Part shown: piece by piece, positions 1-10,100 of the stretch
Layout: the number at the start of each line of letters is the position of its first letter
How positions within the stretch are numbered: position 1 is the first letter of the stretch
IMG/VR virus record: IMGVR_UViG_3300030419_004087
Location: 324-34,081 of that record
Length of the DNA stretch: 33,758 nucleotides
DNA from: a virus
Reading direction: 5' to 3' (one strand)
The notes under the pieces: model-generated
What the model was told of the DNA's origin: nothing
The model's database searches: none
Seen by the model: only the letters and a program-made list of their open reading frames with translations
Position numbers and translations under genes: made by a program

Positions 1-262
1 GATATCTCATTGTTGGAGTGTTTTTTATAATAAGGGAGATTGTGTAGAGTTACATAATCATTTTCCTTATGCACTATCTTTTGCTTATTATGTTAATATG
101 CCTAAGGGGTCTTCTCCTATAATGATTGATGGTGAGGTTATATATCCAGAAGAAGGTCAAGTTGTATTTTTTCCAGGTAGTTCATTTCATAGTGTTCCTC
201 CAAGTAAAGTAAGTGGTAGATGTATGATTGCTGGTAATATAATGTATGTTGACAAATACTAA
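1..262 (+). CDS. 2OG-Fe(II) oxygenase, 3' end only
   Basis: The frame is open from base 2 to the stop at 260-262; the start lies outside the window, leaving 86 C-terminal residues. They carry the iron-site pattern of the 2OG-Fe(II) oxygenase group common in T4-like marine phages (2OG-FeII_Oxy_5-like): an LHNH motif (bases 50-61) giving the two-His proximal pair, followed by SFAYYVNMPKG, then a distal His in FFPGSSFHSVPP (His codon 188-190) and an Arg in GRCMIAGN (Arg codon 218-220) suited to bind the 2-oxoglutarate carboxylate. Such enzymes hydroxylate protein or small-molecule substrates using O2 and 2-oxoglutarate; the substrate here is unknown. It lies just upstream of a glycosyltransferase, which would fit a virion or host-surface modification role, but that is inference. 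The fold assignment is fairly secure; the substrate is not. Confidence 0.75.
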   Translation, partial: ISHCWSVFYNKGDCVELHNHFPYALSFAYYVNMPKGSSPIMIDGEVIYPEEGQVVFFPGSSFHSVPPSKVSGRCMIAGNIMYVDKY

Positions 263-265
263 ATA
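259..265 (+). promoter_or_regulatory. T4-like late promoter box (CTAAATA)
   Basis: CTAAATA overlaps the stop codon of the oxygenase gene and lies 35 bases before the ATG at 301. The T4 late consensus is TATAAATA, and T4-like cyanophages use CTAAATA/ATAAATA variants. Such motifs are not rare by chance in AT-rich DNA, so position is the main support. Confidence 0.45.
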
Positions 266-300
266 AACTGATAAAATTAAAATGAAGCGAGTTTCTAAGT

Positions 301-1074
301 ATGGCTAAAGGATTTAAAGTTAAAACTGTTGCACCAAAGACCAAAGAACCAGATTGGGATATTGATGCAATTAAGGAAAGAATGCGTGGTAAGGCAATTG
401 TATTTTGTCTTCCAGGTCGTGGATGTTCTTACATCTTTTTAAAGAATTTTGTACAACTGTGCTTTGATATGGTTCAGAACGGTATGTCTATCCAGATATC
501 CCAGGACTATTCATCAATGGTTAACTTTGCACGTTGTAAAGTACTGGGTGCTAATGTATTACGTGGACCGAAGCAAGTACCTTGGGATGGTAAACTCACA
601 TATGACTACCAACTCTGGATTGATAGTGATATAGTCTTTGATACTTCGAAGTTCTGGCAACTATGTGATCTAGCTCTTCCAGCAGAAGGTAAGGGTGAAG
701 AAAGAGAGATCGCAGCAGGTTGGTATGCTACAGAAGATGGTAGTACTACTTCGATTGCTCATTGGTTGGAAGAGGATGATTTCCGTAAGAACGGTGGAGT
801 TATGAATCATGAAACCGTTGAGACAATGGCAAAGCGTAAGAAACCATTTACTTGTGATTACACTGGTTTTGGTTGGGTCTTGATTAAGAATGGAGTCTTC
901 GAAAAACTCGAATATCCTTGGTTTGCTCCTAAGATGCAAGTCTTTGAGAGTGGAGATGTCCAAGATATGTGTGGAGAGGACGTATCGTTCTGTTTAGATG
1001 CACAAGATAGTGATTATGAGATTTGGTGTGACCCTCGTATTCGTGTAGGCCACGAAAAAACTCGCGTTATCTAA
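301..1074 (+). CDS. GT-A-type glycosyltransferase-like protein
   Basis: 257 residues, probably cytoplasmic: no signal peptide or membrane segment is visible. A WIDSDIVF stretch (D108-S-D110) is a DxD-type motif that in GT-A glycosyltransferases binds the metal and sugar nucleotide. Near the C-terminus CGEDVSFC followed by EIWCDPRIRVGHEKT matches the GED...dP...vGH pattern of many GT-A enzymes, where the acidic residue can act as catalytic base. The first in-frame ATG at 301 was chosen; no clear Shine-Dalgarno precedes it. It follows a 2OG oxygenase and is followed two bases after its stop by a small unknown gene. A role glycosylating virion proteins or host surface is plausible but not shown. 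Similar proteins occur in T4-like marine phages, often annotated only as hypothetical. Donor and acceptor cannot be told from the sequence. Confidence 0.65.
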   Translation: MAKGFKVKTVAPKTKEPDWDIDAIKERMRGKAIVFCLPGRGCSYIFLKNFVQLCFDMVQNGMSIQISQDYSSMVNFARCKVLGANVLRGPKQVPWDGKLTYDYQLWIDSDIVFDTSKFWQLCDLALPAEGKGEEREIAAGWYATEDGSTTSIAHWLEEDDFRKNGGVMNHETVETMAKRKKPFTCDYTGFGWVLIKNGVFEKLEYPWFAPKMQVFESGDVQDMCGEDVSFCLDAQDSDYEIWCDPRIRVGHEKTRVI

Positions 1075-1076
1075 CT

Positions 1077-1271
1077 ATGGGAGTCTTTGGTAGTAAACCA
1101 CAATTTAGTATGAAAACCGATGATCAACTTTGGTATGAAATATCGGAGAATCTCACCGAACTCTCTCGTAGAGATGAAGTTAACTACCGCGTCCGTGCCT
1201 CGAAGGAGTCCGTAATTAAAAAATTACGCTCCTTAGGGATTGTTGACGCAGAAAAACCCTTTAAATCATGA
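1077..1271 (+). CDS. small protein of unknown function (64 aa)
   Basis: 64 residues, mixed charge, predicted soluble; no domain recognised. It starts two bases after the stop of the glycosyltransferase gene and its last codons overlap the next small gene (ATGA at 1268-1271), so it belongs to a tightly packed, probably translationally coupled cluster. The middle (LSRRDEVNYRVRASKESV) is rich in charged residues and probably helical. Codon use resembles the flanking genes. No function is proposed. Confidence 0.6.
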   Translation: MGVFGSKPQFSMKTDDQLWYEISENLTELSRRDEVNYRVRASKESVIKKLRSLGIVDAEKPFKS

Positions 1272-1360
1272 TTATGCAACTTGCTTCTTACATTAGTCTT
1301 ATTATTGTCGCAGGAATTTGCGGTTTAGTAGTACTAATGAACCTTTATAACCCGCATTAG
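1268..1360 (+). CDS. 30-residue single-span membrane peptide
   Basis: A 30-codon reading frame starts with the ATG that overlaps the TGA of the preceding gene (ATGA, 1268-1271) and ends at TAG 1358-1360. The product is almost entirely one hydrophobic span: SYISLIIVAGICGLVVLMN followed by LYNPH. The ATGA overlap and tight fit between two genes favour real translation. Its stop codon overlaps the ribosome binding site of the next gene. A small inner-membrane peptide is the simplest reading; partner and role are unknown. It might instead be a chance frame, but composition and overlap argue against that. Confidence 0.5.
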   Translation: MIMQLASYISLIIVAGICGLVVLMNLYNPH

Positions 1361-1367
1361 GAGATTT

Positions 1368-1514
1368 ATGGCAAAAATGAAGGCAGGAGTCCTTGGTACT
1401 CAAGTTATAGAGACCATGCCGAAGAAAACTCGACAAGGAAACTCCCAATATAGTAAATTATCCGCGACTTCTCGCAACAAAAAGAGAAAAAAATACCGAG
1501 GACAAGGAAAATAA
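1368..1514 (+). CDS. small basic peptide (48 aa)
   Basis: 48 residues, strongly basic in the second half (NKKRKKYRGQGK at the C-terminus, preceded by SATSR). The stretch PKKTRQGNSQYSKLSATSR looks like a conserved small protein I recall from T4-like cyanophage genomes, where it is unassigned; this recollection was not checked. An AGGAG ribosome binding site (1359-1363) overlaps the stop of the membrane peptide gene. The composition suggests nucleic-acid or ribosome binding, or an unstructured tail, but no fold is recognisable. It is followed within 10 bases by a terminator, so it probably ends this transcription unit. Confidence 0.6.
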   Translation: MAKMKAGVLGTQVIETMPKKTRQGNSQYSKLSATSRNKKRKKYRGQGK

Positions 1515-1521
1515 CAGATTT

Positions 1522-1563
1522 AGTGTCTAAATAACCTCAAATAAGGTGTTTAGGCACTTTTTT
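1522..1563 (+). terminator. Rho-independent terminator
   Basis: AGTGTCTAAA (1522-1531) pairs with TTTAGGCACT (1549-1558), one G-U pair included, extended inward by ACCT/AGGT around a short A-rich loop. Six T residues run from 1558 to 1563. It lies just after the stop at 1512-1514 and closes the small-gene cluster. Confidence 0.75.
1527..1533 (+). promoter_or_regulatory. late promoter-like box inside terminator arm (CTAAATA)
   Basis: CTAAATA forms part of the 5' arm of the terminator hairpin, 57 bases before the ATG at 1591. A transcript starting some 6-7 bases downstream would lack the 5' arm and so not form the hairpin. Whether it is used is inference. Confidence 0.35.
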
Positions 1564-1590
1564 AATACAATTTTTTTAAAGGAGGTCAAC

Positions 1591-1752
1591 ATGGAACCAA
1601 AAATGCTCCGAGAAATCAATCATGACCAGTTGACACCTAAAAAAAGTGATAAAATGGAAAGTGCTAAGGACTTTTATAATCGTTTAGTCGATGAAGATGA
1701 CCTTTTTTGCAATGAAATTGAGTCTTTTGAAGTTATTACAGAGTATCGTTAA
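1591..1752 (+). CDS. small acidic protein of unknown function (53 aa)
   Basis: 53 residues, starting MEPKMLREINHD and ending FEVITEYR; acidic in its second half (RLVDEDDLFCNEIESFE). The start at 1591 is chosen over an in-frame upstream ATG at 1546 because AAAGGAGGT (1578-1586) sits at ideal spacing before 1591 and because 1546 lies inside the terminator hairpin. This is the strongest Shine-Dalgarno in the window, suggesting efficient translation. No domain is recognised. It stands alone between a terminator and the baseplate operon. Confidence 0.65.
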   Translation: MEPKMLREINHDQLTPKKSDKMESAKDFYNRLVDEDDLFCNEIESFEVITEYR

Positions 1753-1760
1753 CGAACCTT

Positions 1761-1768
1761 AATAAATA
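1761..1768 (+). promoter_or_regulatory. late promoter box (AATAAATA) before gp25
   Basis: AATAAATA lies 23 bases before the gp25 ATG at 1792, in the 39-base gap after the small acidic gene. It matches seven of eight positions of the T4 late consensus TATAAATA and would start the baseplate transcript. Confidence 0.5.
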
Positions 1769-1791
1769 ACTAATATTCTTTATATAATTTC

Positions 1792-2193
1792 ATGCCAGCA
1801 CAACGGGTAAGCAAGGCTTTTAAAGATATCAGCATGTCATTTAAGTATAATCCCTTAAGTGGTGACTTAATTGCCTTGAAAAACGAAAATGCTATTTCTA
1901 GGTCAATACGAAACATCGTAATGACTACACCTGGCGAAAAAATTATGGATCCTGCTTTTGGTTCCAATCTTGGTTCTATTTTATTTGAAAATGTAGATGA
2001 AATTTCTGCAATTGCTATAAAAGATGAAATTGAAAGTTCTTTAAAGAATTATGAACCAAGAGTTAAATTAATGGAACTTTTAGTTGATCCAAATTATGAT
2101 AATAATCAATTTGACGTAGTTATTTCATATCAAATCGTTGGTGTTGATATTCCACCCACACAATTAGAATTTGCGCTGCTGCCCACAAGATAA
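1792..2193 (+). CDS. gp25: baseplate wedge subunit gp25
   Basis: 133 residues, against 132 in T4 gp25. The core motif TTPGEKIMDPAFGSNL (about residues 45-60) is the hallmark of the gp25-like (lysozyme-like fold, non-enzymatic) baseplate family; the C-terminal half, with NYEPRV and strands ending LEFALLPTR, also fits. gp25 is the small wedge protein that contacts gp6 and the sheath initiator region of the contractile tail baseplate. Its stop is directly followed by the ATG of gp6 with no spacer, suggesting translational coupling. No clear Shine-Dalgarno is seen before its ATG. Acts in the cytoplasm during assembly and then in the virion. Confidence 0.92.
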   Translation: MPAQRVSKAFKDISMSFKYNPLSGDLIALKNENAISRSIRNIVMTTPGEKIMDPAFGSNLGSILFENVDEISAIAIKDEIESSLKNYEPRVKLMELLVDPNYDNNQFDVVISYQIVGVDIPPTQLEFALLPTR

Positions 2194-4125
2194 ATGGCTC
2201 TTTTAAATTTTACAAGTCTGGATTTTGACCAGATCAAAGATATACTTAGAAATTATTTGCAAGCCAATTCCAATTTCACGGATTATGACTTCGAAGGTTC
2301 TAATTTATCGTCAATTTTAGATGTTTTAGCATATAATACTTACATAACTTCATATAATGCTAATATGATCTCTAATGAGGTCTTTATTGATAGCGCAACA
2401 CTAAGAGAAAACGTTGTTGCACTAGCAAGAAACATTGGATATATCCCAAGATCAAGAAAAGCATCAAGAGCATCAGTAAAATTCACTGTAGAACCAGGAA
2501 TTACACCTCCACCATCAACAATTACCCTCAAAAAAGGTCCTGTTACGAGTACAGGTAACAATTTTGGTGGCGATTCCTTCGTTTTTGGCATTACTAAGGA
2601 CATTTCTAAACCAGTTATTGATGGAGTTGCATATTTTTACGATGTTGACGTATATGAAGGTACTCTTGTTGACCAATCTTTCCCATATTCGTCAGATAAT
2701 ATCAATCAGAGGTTTATTTTATCAAATGCTGGTGTAGATTTGGACACTTTACAGGTTTATGTACGTCCAAGTTCCACTTCATCGCTATTATCTACCTATA
2801 CTAGACAAGATAGTCTGTTTGATGCTGCTTCAGGTACTGCTATTACTGGAAAATCGCTTATTTACTACCTTCAAGAGGTTGAAGATGAGCAATATGAGAT
2901 CATTTTTGGTGATGGAATCTTCGGAAAGGCATTAGAAGACGGAAATGTCGTCGAAGTTTCGTATATTATCAGTAATGGGTCTGAAGGAAACGGTATTTCT
3001 AACATGAGTTTTAGTGGAAGACTCACTTATAATAGAAATGCAGTTGAAAATGTCGTTACAACAGGAATTTCTCTTGTTACTACTGATACTCCATCAAGTG
3101 GTGGACAAGAAATTGAAACAATTGACTCTGTTAAGAAGTATGCACCACAAATTTATGCTACTCAGAACAGAGCATTGACCGCAAATGACTATGAAATCCT
3201 AATTCCAAATAAAATTTACCCAGAAACGGAGTCAATTTCCGTATTTGGAGGGGAAGAATTGGTTCCTCCACAGTATGGAAAGGTTTTTATTAGTATAAAA
3301 CCTAGAACTGGTGATTTTGTACCTAATGCGATCAAAGAAAACATCAAAAGAGACCTTAAAAAGTATGCTGTAGCAGGAATTGTACCCGAAATTTTAGACC
3401 TTAAGTACCTTTATCTCGAATTAGAGAGCAAAGTTTACTATAATTCTAGTTTTGCTCCTAATCCTATGTTCGTTTCTTCAACGATAATGAACAATGTTAA
3501 TAAATTTGCTGAATCTGCAGAGATGAATAGGTATGGTGCAAGGTTTAAGTACAGTAAATTCTTGAAAATTATTGATCAGAGTCATGAAGCAGTCACTTCT
3601 AACATTACAACTGTCCAAATAAGGAGAGATTTAAGGTTAGCTATTGATCAATTTGCTGAATATGCCATTGATTTTGGTAATCAATTCCATGTTGCTTCTA
3701 TGGATGGGCATAATATTAGGTCTAGTGCCTTTAGAATATTGGATTTAGAACCAAAAGTTTACCTTACTGACGTTCCAAATGCAGATAAAGAGACTGGAAC
3801 TATCAATTTATTCTCTTTAGATTCCCCTGGATCGACTACTCCAACAATTCAACGACAAAATGTTGGATTAATTAACTACAAAAAAGGTCGTATTACATTA
3901 AATCCTATCAATATTACTGCAGGAAAAGAGAAGGATAACCAACAATTAATGGAAATTTCTGGAATTCCAGAATCAAATGACGTTATCGGATTACAGGATC
4001 TTTATTTGCAACTAGATAGTAATAATGTAGAGATGATTGTTGATGAAATTGCTTCCGGTGCTGACCCATCAGGATCTACTTATACTGTTACCCCAAGTTA
4101 CAACCAGAGAAAGATCATAAGATAA
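2194..4125 (+). CDS. gp6: baseplate wedge subunit gp6 (baseplate J-like)
   Basis: 643 residues, close to T4 gp6 (660). The N-terminus (TSLDFDQIKDILRNYLQANSN, split here only by reading) and the segment with DVLAYNTYITSYNANMISNE are typical of cyanophage gp6 proteins, followed by a baseplate-J-type central region (FGDGIFGKALEDGNVVEVSY about residues 237-256) and LTANDYEILIPNKIYPETES. In T4, gp6 dimers form the iris ring that holds wedges together around the hub. The gene abuts gp25 and is followed four bases later by the giant gp7-position gene. C-terminal to about residue 520 the protein has a further domain, including YKKGRITLNPINI, that fits a receptor-proximal beta segment. The assignment is secure from motifs and gene order. 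Confidence 0.9.
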   Translation: MALLNFTSLDFDQIKDILRNYLQANSNFTDYDFEGSNLSSILDVLAYNTYITSYNANMISNEVFIDSATLRENVVALARNIGYIPRSRKASRASVKFTVEPGITPPPSTITLKKGPVTSTGNNFGGDSFVFGITKDISKPVIDGVAYFYDVDVYEGTLVDQSFPYSSDNINQRFILSNAGVDLDTLQVYVRPSSTSSLLSTYTRQDSLFDAASGTAITGKSLIYYLQEVEDEQYEIIFGDGIFGKALEDGNVVEVSYIISNGSEGNGISNMSFSGRLTYNRNAVENVVTTGISLVTTDTPSSGGQEIETIDSVKKYAPQIYATQNRALTANDYEILIPNKIYPETESISVFGGEELVPPQYGKVFISIKPRTGDFVPNAIKENIKRDLKKYAVAGIVPEILDLKYLYLELESKVYYNSSFAPNPMFVSSTIMNNVNKFAESAEMNRYGARFKYSKFLKIIDQSHEAVTSNITTVQIRRDLRLAIDQFAEYAIDFGNQFHVASMDGHNIRSSAFRILDLEPKVYLTDVPNADKETGTINLFSLDSPGSTTPTIQRQNVGLINYKKGRITLNPINITAGKEKDNQQLMEISGIPESNDVIGLQDLYLQLDSNNVEMIVDEIASGADPSGSTYTVTPSYNQRKIIR

Positions 4126-4129
4126 CCAC

Positions 4130-7100
4130 ATGGCACATAAAAGAGTTCAGCTGAATAAGGTTGTAAAGGATCAACTACCTGCACACGTTAGGGAGGAGAA
4201 TCCTTTAGTAGGTGAATTTTTAAGCCAATATTACCAAGCACAGGAAATACAAGGTGGTCCATTAGATATAATTACTAATCTTGATTCTTATATTCAGTTA
4301 AACAAATCTGGAAATCTTGTTGGATTCACAACTATTATGAATCCGGTTGGATTATTTGACACTGAAATTAGTGTTAAAAGTACCCAAGGATTCCCAGATA
4401 GTTGGGGTTTACTTCAGATTGACGATGAAATTATTACATATACTGGAATAGGAACTACTGCTTTTAAAGGTTGTGTCCGTGGATTTAGTGGAATTAGTTC
4501 ATTTAGCAATCCAGATGAACCAGAAGAATTTATTTTTACTGTTTCTGCAGCATCAACTCATGCAGTTGGAGTTGGAACTTCTGGTGGACAAGTATTAAAT
4601 TTAAGTGCAAGATTTTTAGAAGAATTTTTAAAGAAGTCAAAACAGCAATTTTTACCAGGATTCCAAAAGGATTTAAACCCAGCTTTAAATCAACCCCAAT
4701 TTATTAGACATTCTCAAGATTTTTATAATGCAAGGGGAACTGATGAAGGATTTAAAATCATGTTTAGATCCTTGTTTAATGAGAATGTAGACATCGTTAG
4801 ACCAGCGGATTATGTAATTTCACCATCGGATGCAAATTACAGGAAAACCCGTGATATGATCATAGAACCCATCCAGGGGGACCCTAATGACCTAGTTAAC
4901 AAAACACTCTTCCAGGACCCCGTAGAGAACCTCTCAAGGGCATATGGCCCTATCTCTATGGTAGAACGCATTAGAGTTGGTCTTTTAACTGATACTTACT
5001 ATAAAGTTAGTGTTGATGCCTCTTTTGGTACTAAGGATGGATCTACAGAACTGCTATACGGTACATTTGGTGTACATGCTAATACTAGGTCAGTTGGATC
5101 TGTTAGTGCAGGACAGACGTATATTGATGTTGATTCTACTATAGGATTCCCTCAGAAGGGAGCTCTTACATTTAAGTACAAAAATGGTACTACTGGAATT
5201 GTTACATATTCTTCAACCAGTATTACTCAATTCATAGGAGTCGCTGGAATAACGACTACAATCAAGAATACAGAGCCTATTAAGCAAAATGCCTATGCGT
5301 ATGCTTTAGGGCAAGCAGACAGCACTGCAGGGGTCACTACGGACGGTATACGAGTAAGAATCACTTCCGTACTAAATGATGTAGAAGTACCAAATACTTA
5401 CTATCAGAAGAAAGGATCTAGGATTAAATTAAAGTCTTTAGGAAAAGTTGCTCATATAGATGATCATAAGTCAAATAATTGGATTTATAATATTTCACCT
5501 CGATACAATGTTAAAACAATAACATTACAGGATGCTTCTAACAACACGTATGAGGTAACAACTGAGGATTTCCATAGAATCAGAATTGGTGACGTTTTAA
5601 CTGTAAACACTAAGGATAGTTCTATAGATACCACTTATACAGTAACTGATGTTATAAGCAATCTAGTACTTAGAATAAGAGGTGCTGCTATAGGTAATTT
5701 GGCAGCAGTGGATAGTATAACAAAAACTATCAAGAAACCAATTTCAACTCTACATCCACATCTGAACAATTATACAGCAAATGTTCAGAATGTTTATATT
5801 GATCAAGTAGGATATGCTCATACACAATATACCACAAAGAATTTAGTAGGATCAAATTCATTACCATCATTTAGTGATGCTACTTTAGAACCTAATACTC
5901 AAAAAATAACTCTCTCAGGTACTTTTGTTGGTGCTGATACTATTATTGGTATAACAACTGGTACTCATGATCATAACTTCTTTACTGGAGATGCGATTTA
6001 CTATACTCCACAGAAAGATTCAAATGGAACTGTAATGAGTTTCATGTTTGATGGTGGGAATGGTGGAGAAGGTCTATATTTTGTAGAAAGGATTAATCAT
6101 AATGATATTAAATTAGCAAAATCTAATTCAAACCTTTATGATGGAAACTATGTAACAATATCTCAAGCTACTGTACAAACAACAGTTACAAATAATACTT
6201 TTGAGAAGTATGATTTCCATAATAGACAAGTTTTACCACAAAGACTCTTCAGAGAGTTTAGTATCCCCGTTTATGATGGTAAAAAGTATCCAACAACCAT
6301 TGGATATAATGGAATGTTAATTAATGGTGTTGAAGTTATAAGTTATAAGTCTAAGGATCTATGTTATTATGGAACAATTAAAAATATTGATGTTACTGGT
6401 GGTGGATTTAACTATGATGTTATAACTCCACCTCAATTAGCAGTTAATGATGGTGTAGGATTTGGTGCTACCGGATTTGTTTCCACTAAAGGAAGTTTTG
6501 CAGAAATTAGAGTTCTAGATCCAGGATTTGATTATACTGAAGTTCCTATTATTAATATTAGTGGGGGAAATGGACAAGGTGCAGAAGCAGAGTGTAAGTT
6601 ATCTACTGTTCCTCATCAAGTTGTCTTTAATGCTGGTCCTCTTTCTCAGACGGTTGCTATAACCACTACTATCGTTAAAAATTCTCTTGGATTTAATACT
6701 GATGGTAACTATAACGTTGGATTCTTAACGTACCATAAGTTCCGTAATTATGAAAGAGTTATATATGACACATTTGGAGAGAAATCTTTAGTTGGTTTAG
6801 ATACTGGAGCATTTTATTATGTTAATACTACTAAACCATCCGGTATAGCAACTGCTGCAAATTGGGTTGGTAATACTGGATATACTTGGATAGAAAATAA
6901 AACAGTAAGACTTCATACAGATTTAAATGAGTGTATTGCTGGTGTTAATACATTACCTTTTAATGGTTTTGGTGAAGGAAACCATGTATTAAGATCTTTA
7001 AATGGAAAAGCACAAGTAACTAGTATTAAAGTTACTAATCCAGGTGAAGGATATGAGAATAAGCATAAAACTTGTGGACCTGCTGGTATTAACACAGCAC

Positions 7101-10100
7101 TTGATATTGTAACAATTTGGAATCATGATTATAAATCAGGTGAAATTGTTACATATTCTGCTGATCCAGATGGAGTTTCTATTGAAGGTTTATCTAGTGA
7201 TAAGGAATATTATGTTAATGTTTTAGATGCTAATTCCTTTAAATTATCTACTGTTGGTGTTGGAACTACTGTAAAGGATTTTTATTATAAAACGAAACAA
7301 TATGAAAATCTAAGATCGGTTGGTTTAGCAACTCACAATTTCAATTATCCTCCTATTAAGGTAGAAGTAAGTGGAATTGTAGGTATTGATTCTATAGAAG
7401 GAAAAACCTTTGAATGTATTCCTCAACCACTTGTTCGAGGAGAAATTACATCTATTCACTTAACTGATAATGGTGTTGGATATGGTGCTTCTGAAATAAT
7501 AAACTTCAATAGGCAACCAAGAATTGACATGTACACCGGAAGAAACGGTGAATTAATGCCAATTGTCCATAATGGAGAGATCATTGACGTTGCTATTAAT
7601 AACAGAGGTGATTCTTATAATACACCACCTGCAATCTCTGTTGTTGGTGTTGGAACTGGTGCAGAGTTAGTTCCTGAGATCTTTAATGGTCAAATTGTAA
7701 ATGTTAAGATTAACAAGAAGGGTGTTGGTTATGGACAGTCCACAACTGCTCTTAATGTAGAACCAGCAGGTGAATTTGGAATATTCCTTGCAAATCTTGA
7801 TACATGGCAAGTAAATGAGGTTCAAAAGAATTATGCAAATATAGATGGTTCTGATGTTTTCTTAGAAAAACCATTAAATGTTAATAATGGATTGCAATGT
7901 TCTTATGCATATGCACCTAGAAGTTTAAGAAAAGTTATTTACCAAAATGATGCAGTAGGTGATCCTTTATATGGTGTAGAAGACCTATCACTTCTTAATG
8001 GGTTAACCGAAGAAGATAAGAGTAGACATTCTCCTATTATTGGTTGGGCTTATGATGGACTTCCAATTTATGGTCCATATGGATATGAAAAGACAACTGG
8101 TGGAAATATTACTCAACTTCAATCTGGATATTCTATAGATTACAAGGAACATAGACCTCCTCTTGGTGTATTCCCATCAGGATTCTTTATAGAAGACTTT
8201 ACCTGGAATAGTAGTACTGATGAGAAGTATCTTGATGAGAATAATGGAAGATATTGTATAACTCCAGAGTTTCCAAACGGAACATATGCGTATTTTTCCA
8301 CTTTTGAGACTTCTTTAACCTCTGGTAATTTACCATCAGGTGCTCCAGATCCTTTTGCGAATTATAAGAGACCTGCTTTCCCATATATGCTTGGAGAGTC
8401 TTATGCTGCTCAACCAAATGAATTTAATATTTTATCTAGAAATCGTCAAGAGAGAATTGATTTAAACAAAACATCTTGGGTAAGAAATACAGAACCTTAT
8501 GAGTTATTACAGGATGATAGTTATTATGATTATCTAAAACAGTCTTATAAGTATATAACTCAAGAAACTATAGTTAAGTATGCAGAAGAAGGTTCAATTG
8601 AGAAAGTTGGAATTGTTACTGGTGGAAAGAATTACCAGAAAGGTGATCAACTTGTTTTTGAAGATAAAGTAGCAGATAACTTTAATGCAGTAGCAAAGGT
8701 TTCTAAAGTCGTTGGTCCAGGAATTGGAACAATTGCTGTAACAAATACTAAGTTATTAAATATTCAGTTTTATCCTTCTGATAGAAATGAGCACTTTATT
8801 GGATTCCATACAACACCTATTGGTATTCAGAATGGTGATAGAGTTTATGTTTCTGGACTTTCTACAACAAGTTCAGGACTTAATGGTAGGACATTTAAAG
8901 TAGGAATTTCATCTGGAACATGGGTATTATCAAGAGCTCTTGGTGCAATTTCTGCTACGGGTATCGTTACTTATATTAATATGGTTGGAGAATTTCCAAA
9001 CCCACATGATGCAATGAATACGACGGAAATAAGGGAAAATGATATTTTAAAAATTGGTGCTGGTAGTACTACGGTATCATCTGATCCTGGATACCAGGAA
9101 CAAGTTAAGGTATTAAATGTAGATAAAGCTAATTCTAGAGTAAGAGTTTTGAGACAATATAATGGTACTGTAGGAATTGCCCATACTGTTAGATCGGTTG
9201 TATTAGAAGATCCTAGATGTTTTACTATTGATGTTGGATTTAGTACATCATTTGATAATAATGTTGAGCATACGTACTATTTTGATCCAAGGGAATCTCT
9301 TGGTTTAAGTACTAGTGCTGGAGTTGGTATTGGAACAACAGTTTCCTTTGAAAATCCAGGTTCTGGAGTAAATCGGTTATTCCTCCCAGCAAGAACAATT
9401 TATCTACCAAATCATAAGTTAAACACTGGTGATGAAGTATTCTATAAGAGAAACACTGGAGACTCTATTGGTATTGCTACAAGAGCTGATAATTGTATTG
9501 CCGTTAATCCATATACTACAAATTTATCCGAAGATGTACCTTTATTTGTTGCAAGGATTAACAATGACTTTATTGGATTATCTACAGTCAGAGTAAGTAC
9601 TGGTACAACAGTTGGTAGTGGAACTTCGGAAATGTTTGTTGGAGTTGCACAAACTACTAAAGATCAGGGATTAGTTTATTTCTTAGGTATTGGAACTGGT
9701 AGATATCATAGTTTAACTGTGAAATATCCAGGAACAGTGACTGGTGGAGCAGAGATGAATAAGATCACTGTTTCTACTGCTTCTACACATGGTTTAAAAC
9801 ATTTTGACACTGTTTACTTAACAGTTGATGCAGGAATTACTACATCTGTACCAATTAAGTATAATAAGACAAATAGAAAATTAGTTGCTAGAACTCTTGA
9901 TTTCACTGCAGCTGGTATTACCACTCAGGCATCTGTAGCAGGTGTTTTAAATGCAATTGAAATTAATAACCATGAATTAAAAACTGGGCAAAGAGTTATT
10001 CACACATCTTCTGACCCTGCAGATGGATTGATAAATGATGAGGAATATTTTGTATATGTTGTCAATAAAGATAAGATCCAACTTTGTGGTAGTAGATTCC

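Noticed and set aside
282-308. Short frame MKRVSKYG just before the glycosyltransferase.
   Set aside because: Eight codons overlapping the true start in another frame; no sign of coding. A leader peptide cannot be excluded but nothing supports it.
1546-1590. Upstream in-frame ATG that would lengthen the 53-residue protein by 15 residues.
   Set aside because: It lies inside the terminator hairpin and has no Shine-Dalgarno, while AAAGGAGGT is ideally placed for 1591.
1783-1788. TATAAT, a sigma70-type -10 box before gp25.
   Set aside because: It is only 3 bases from the ATG, leaving no room for a normal start site, and no -35 box is visible; the AATAAATA box upstream explains the region better.
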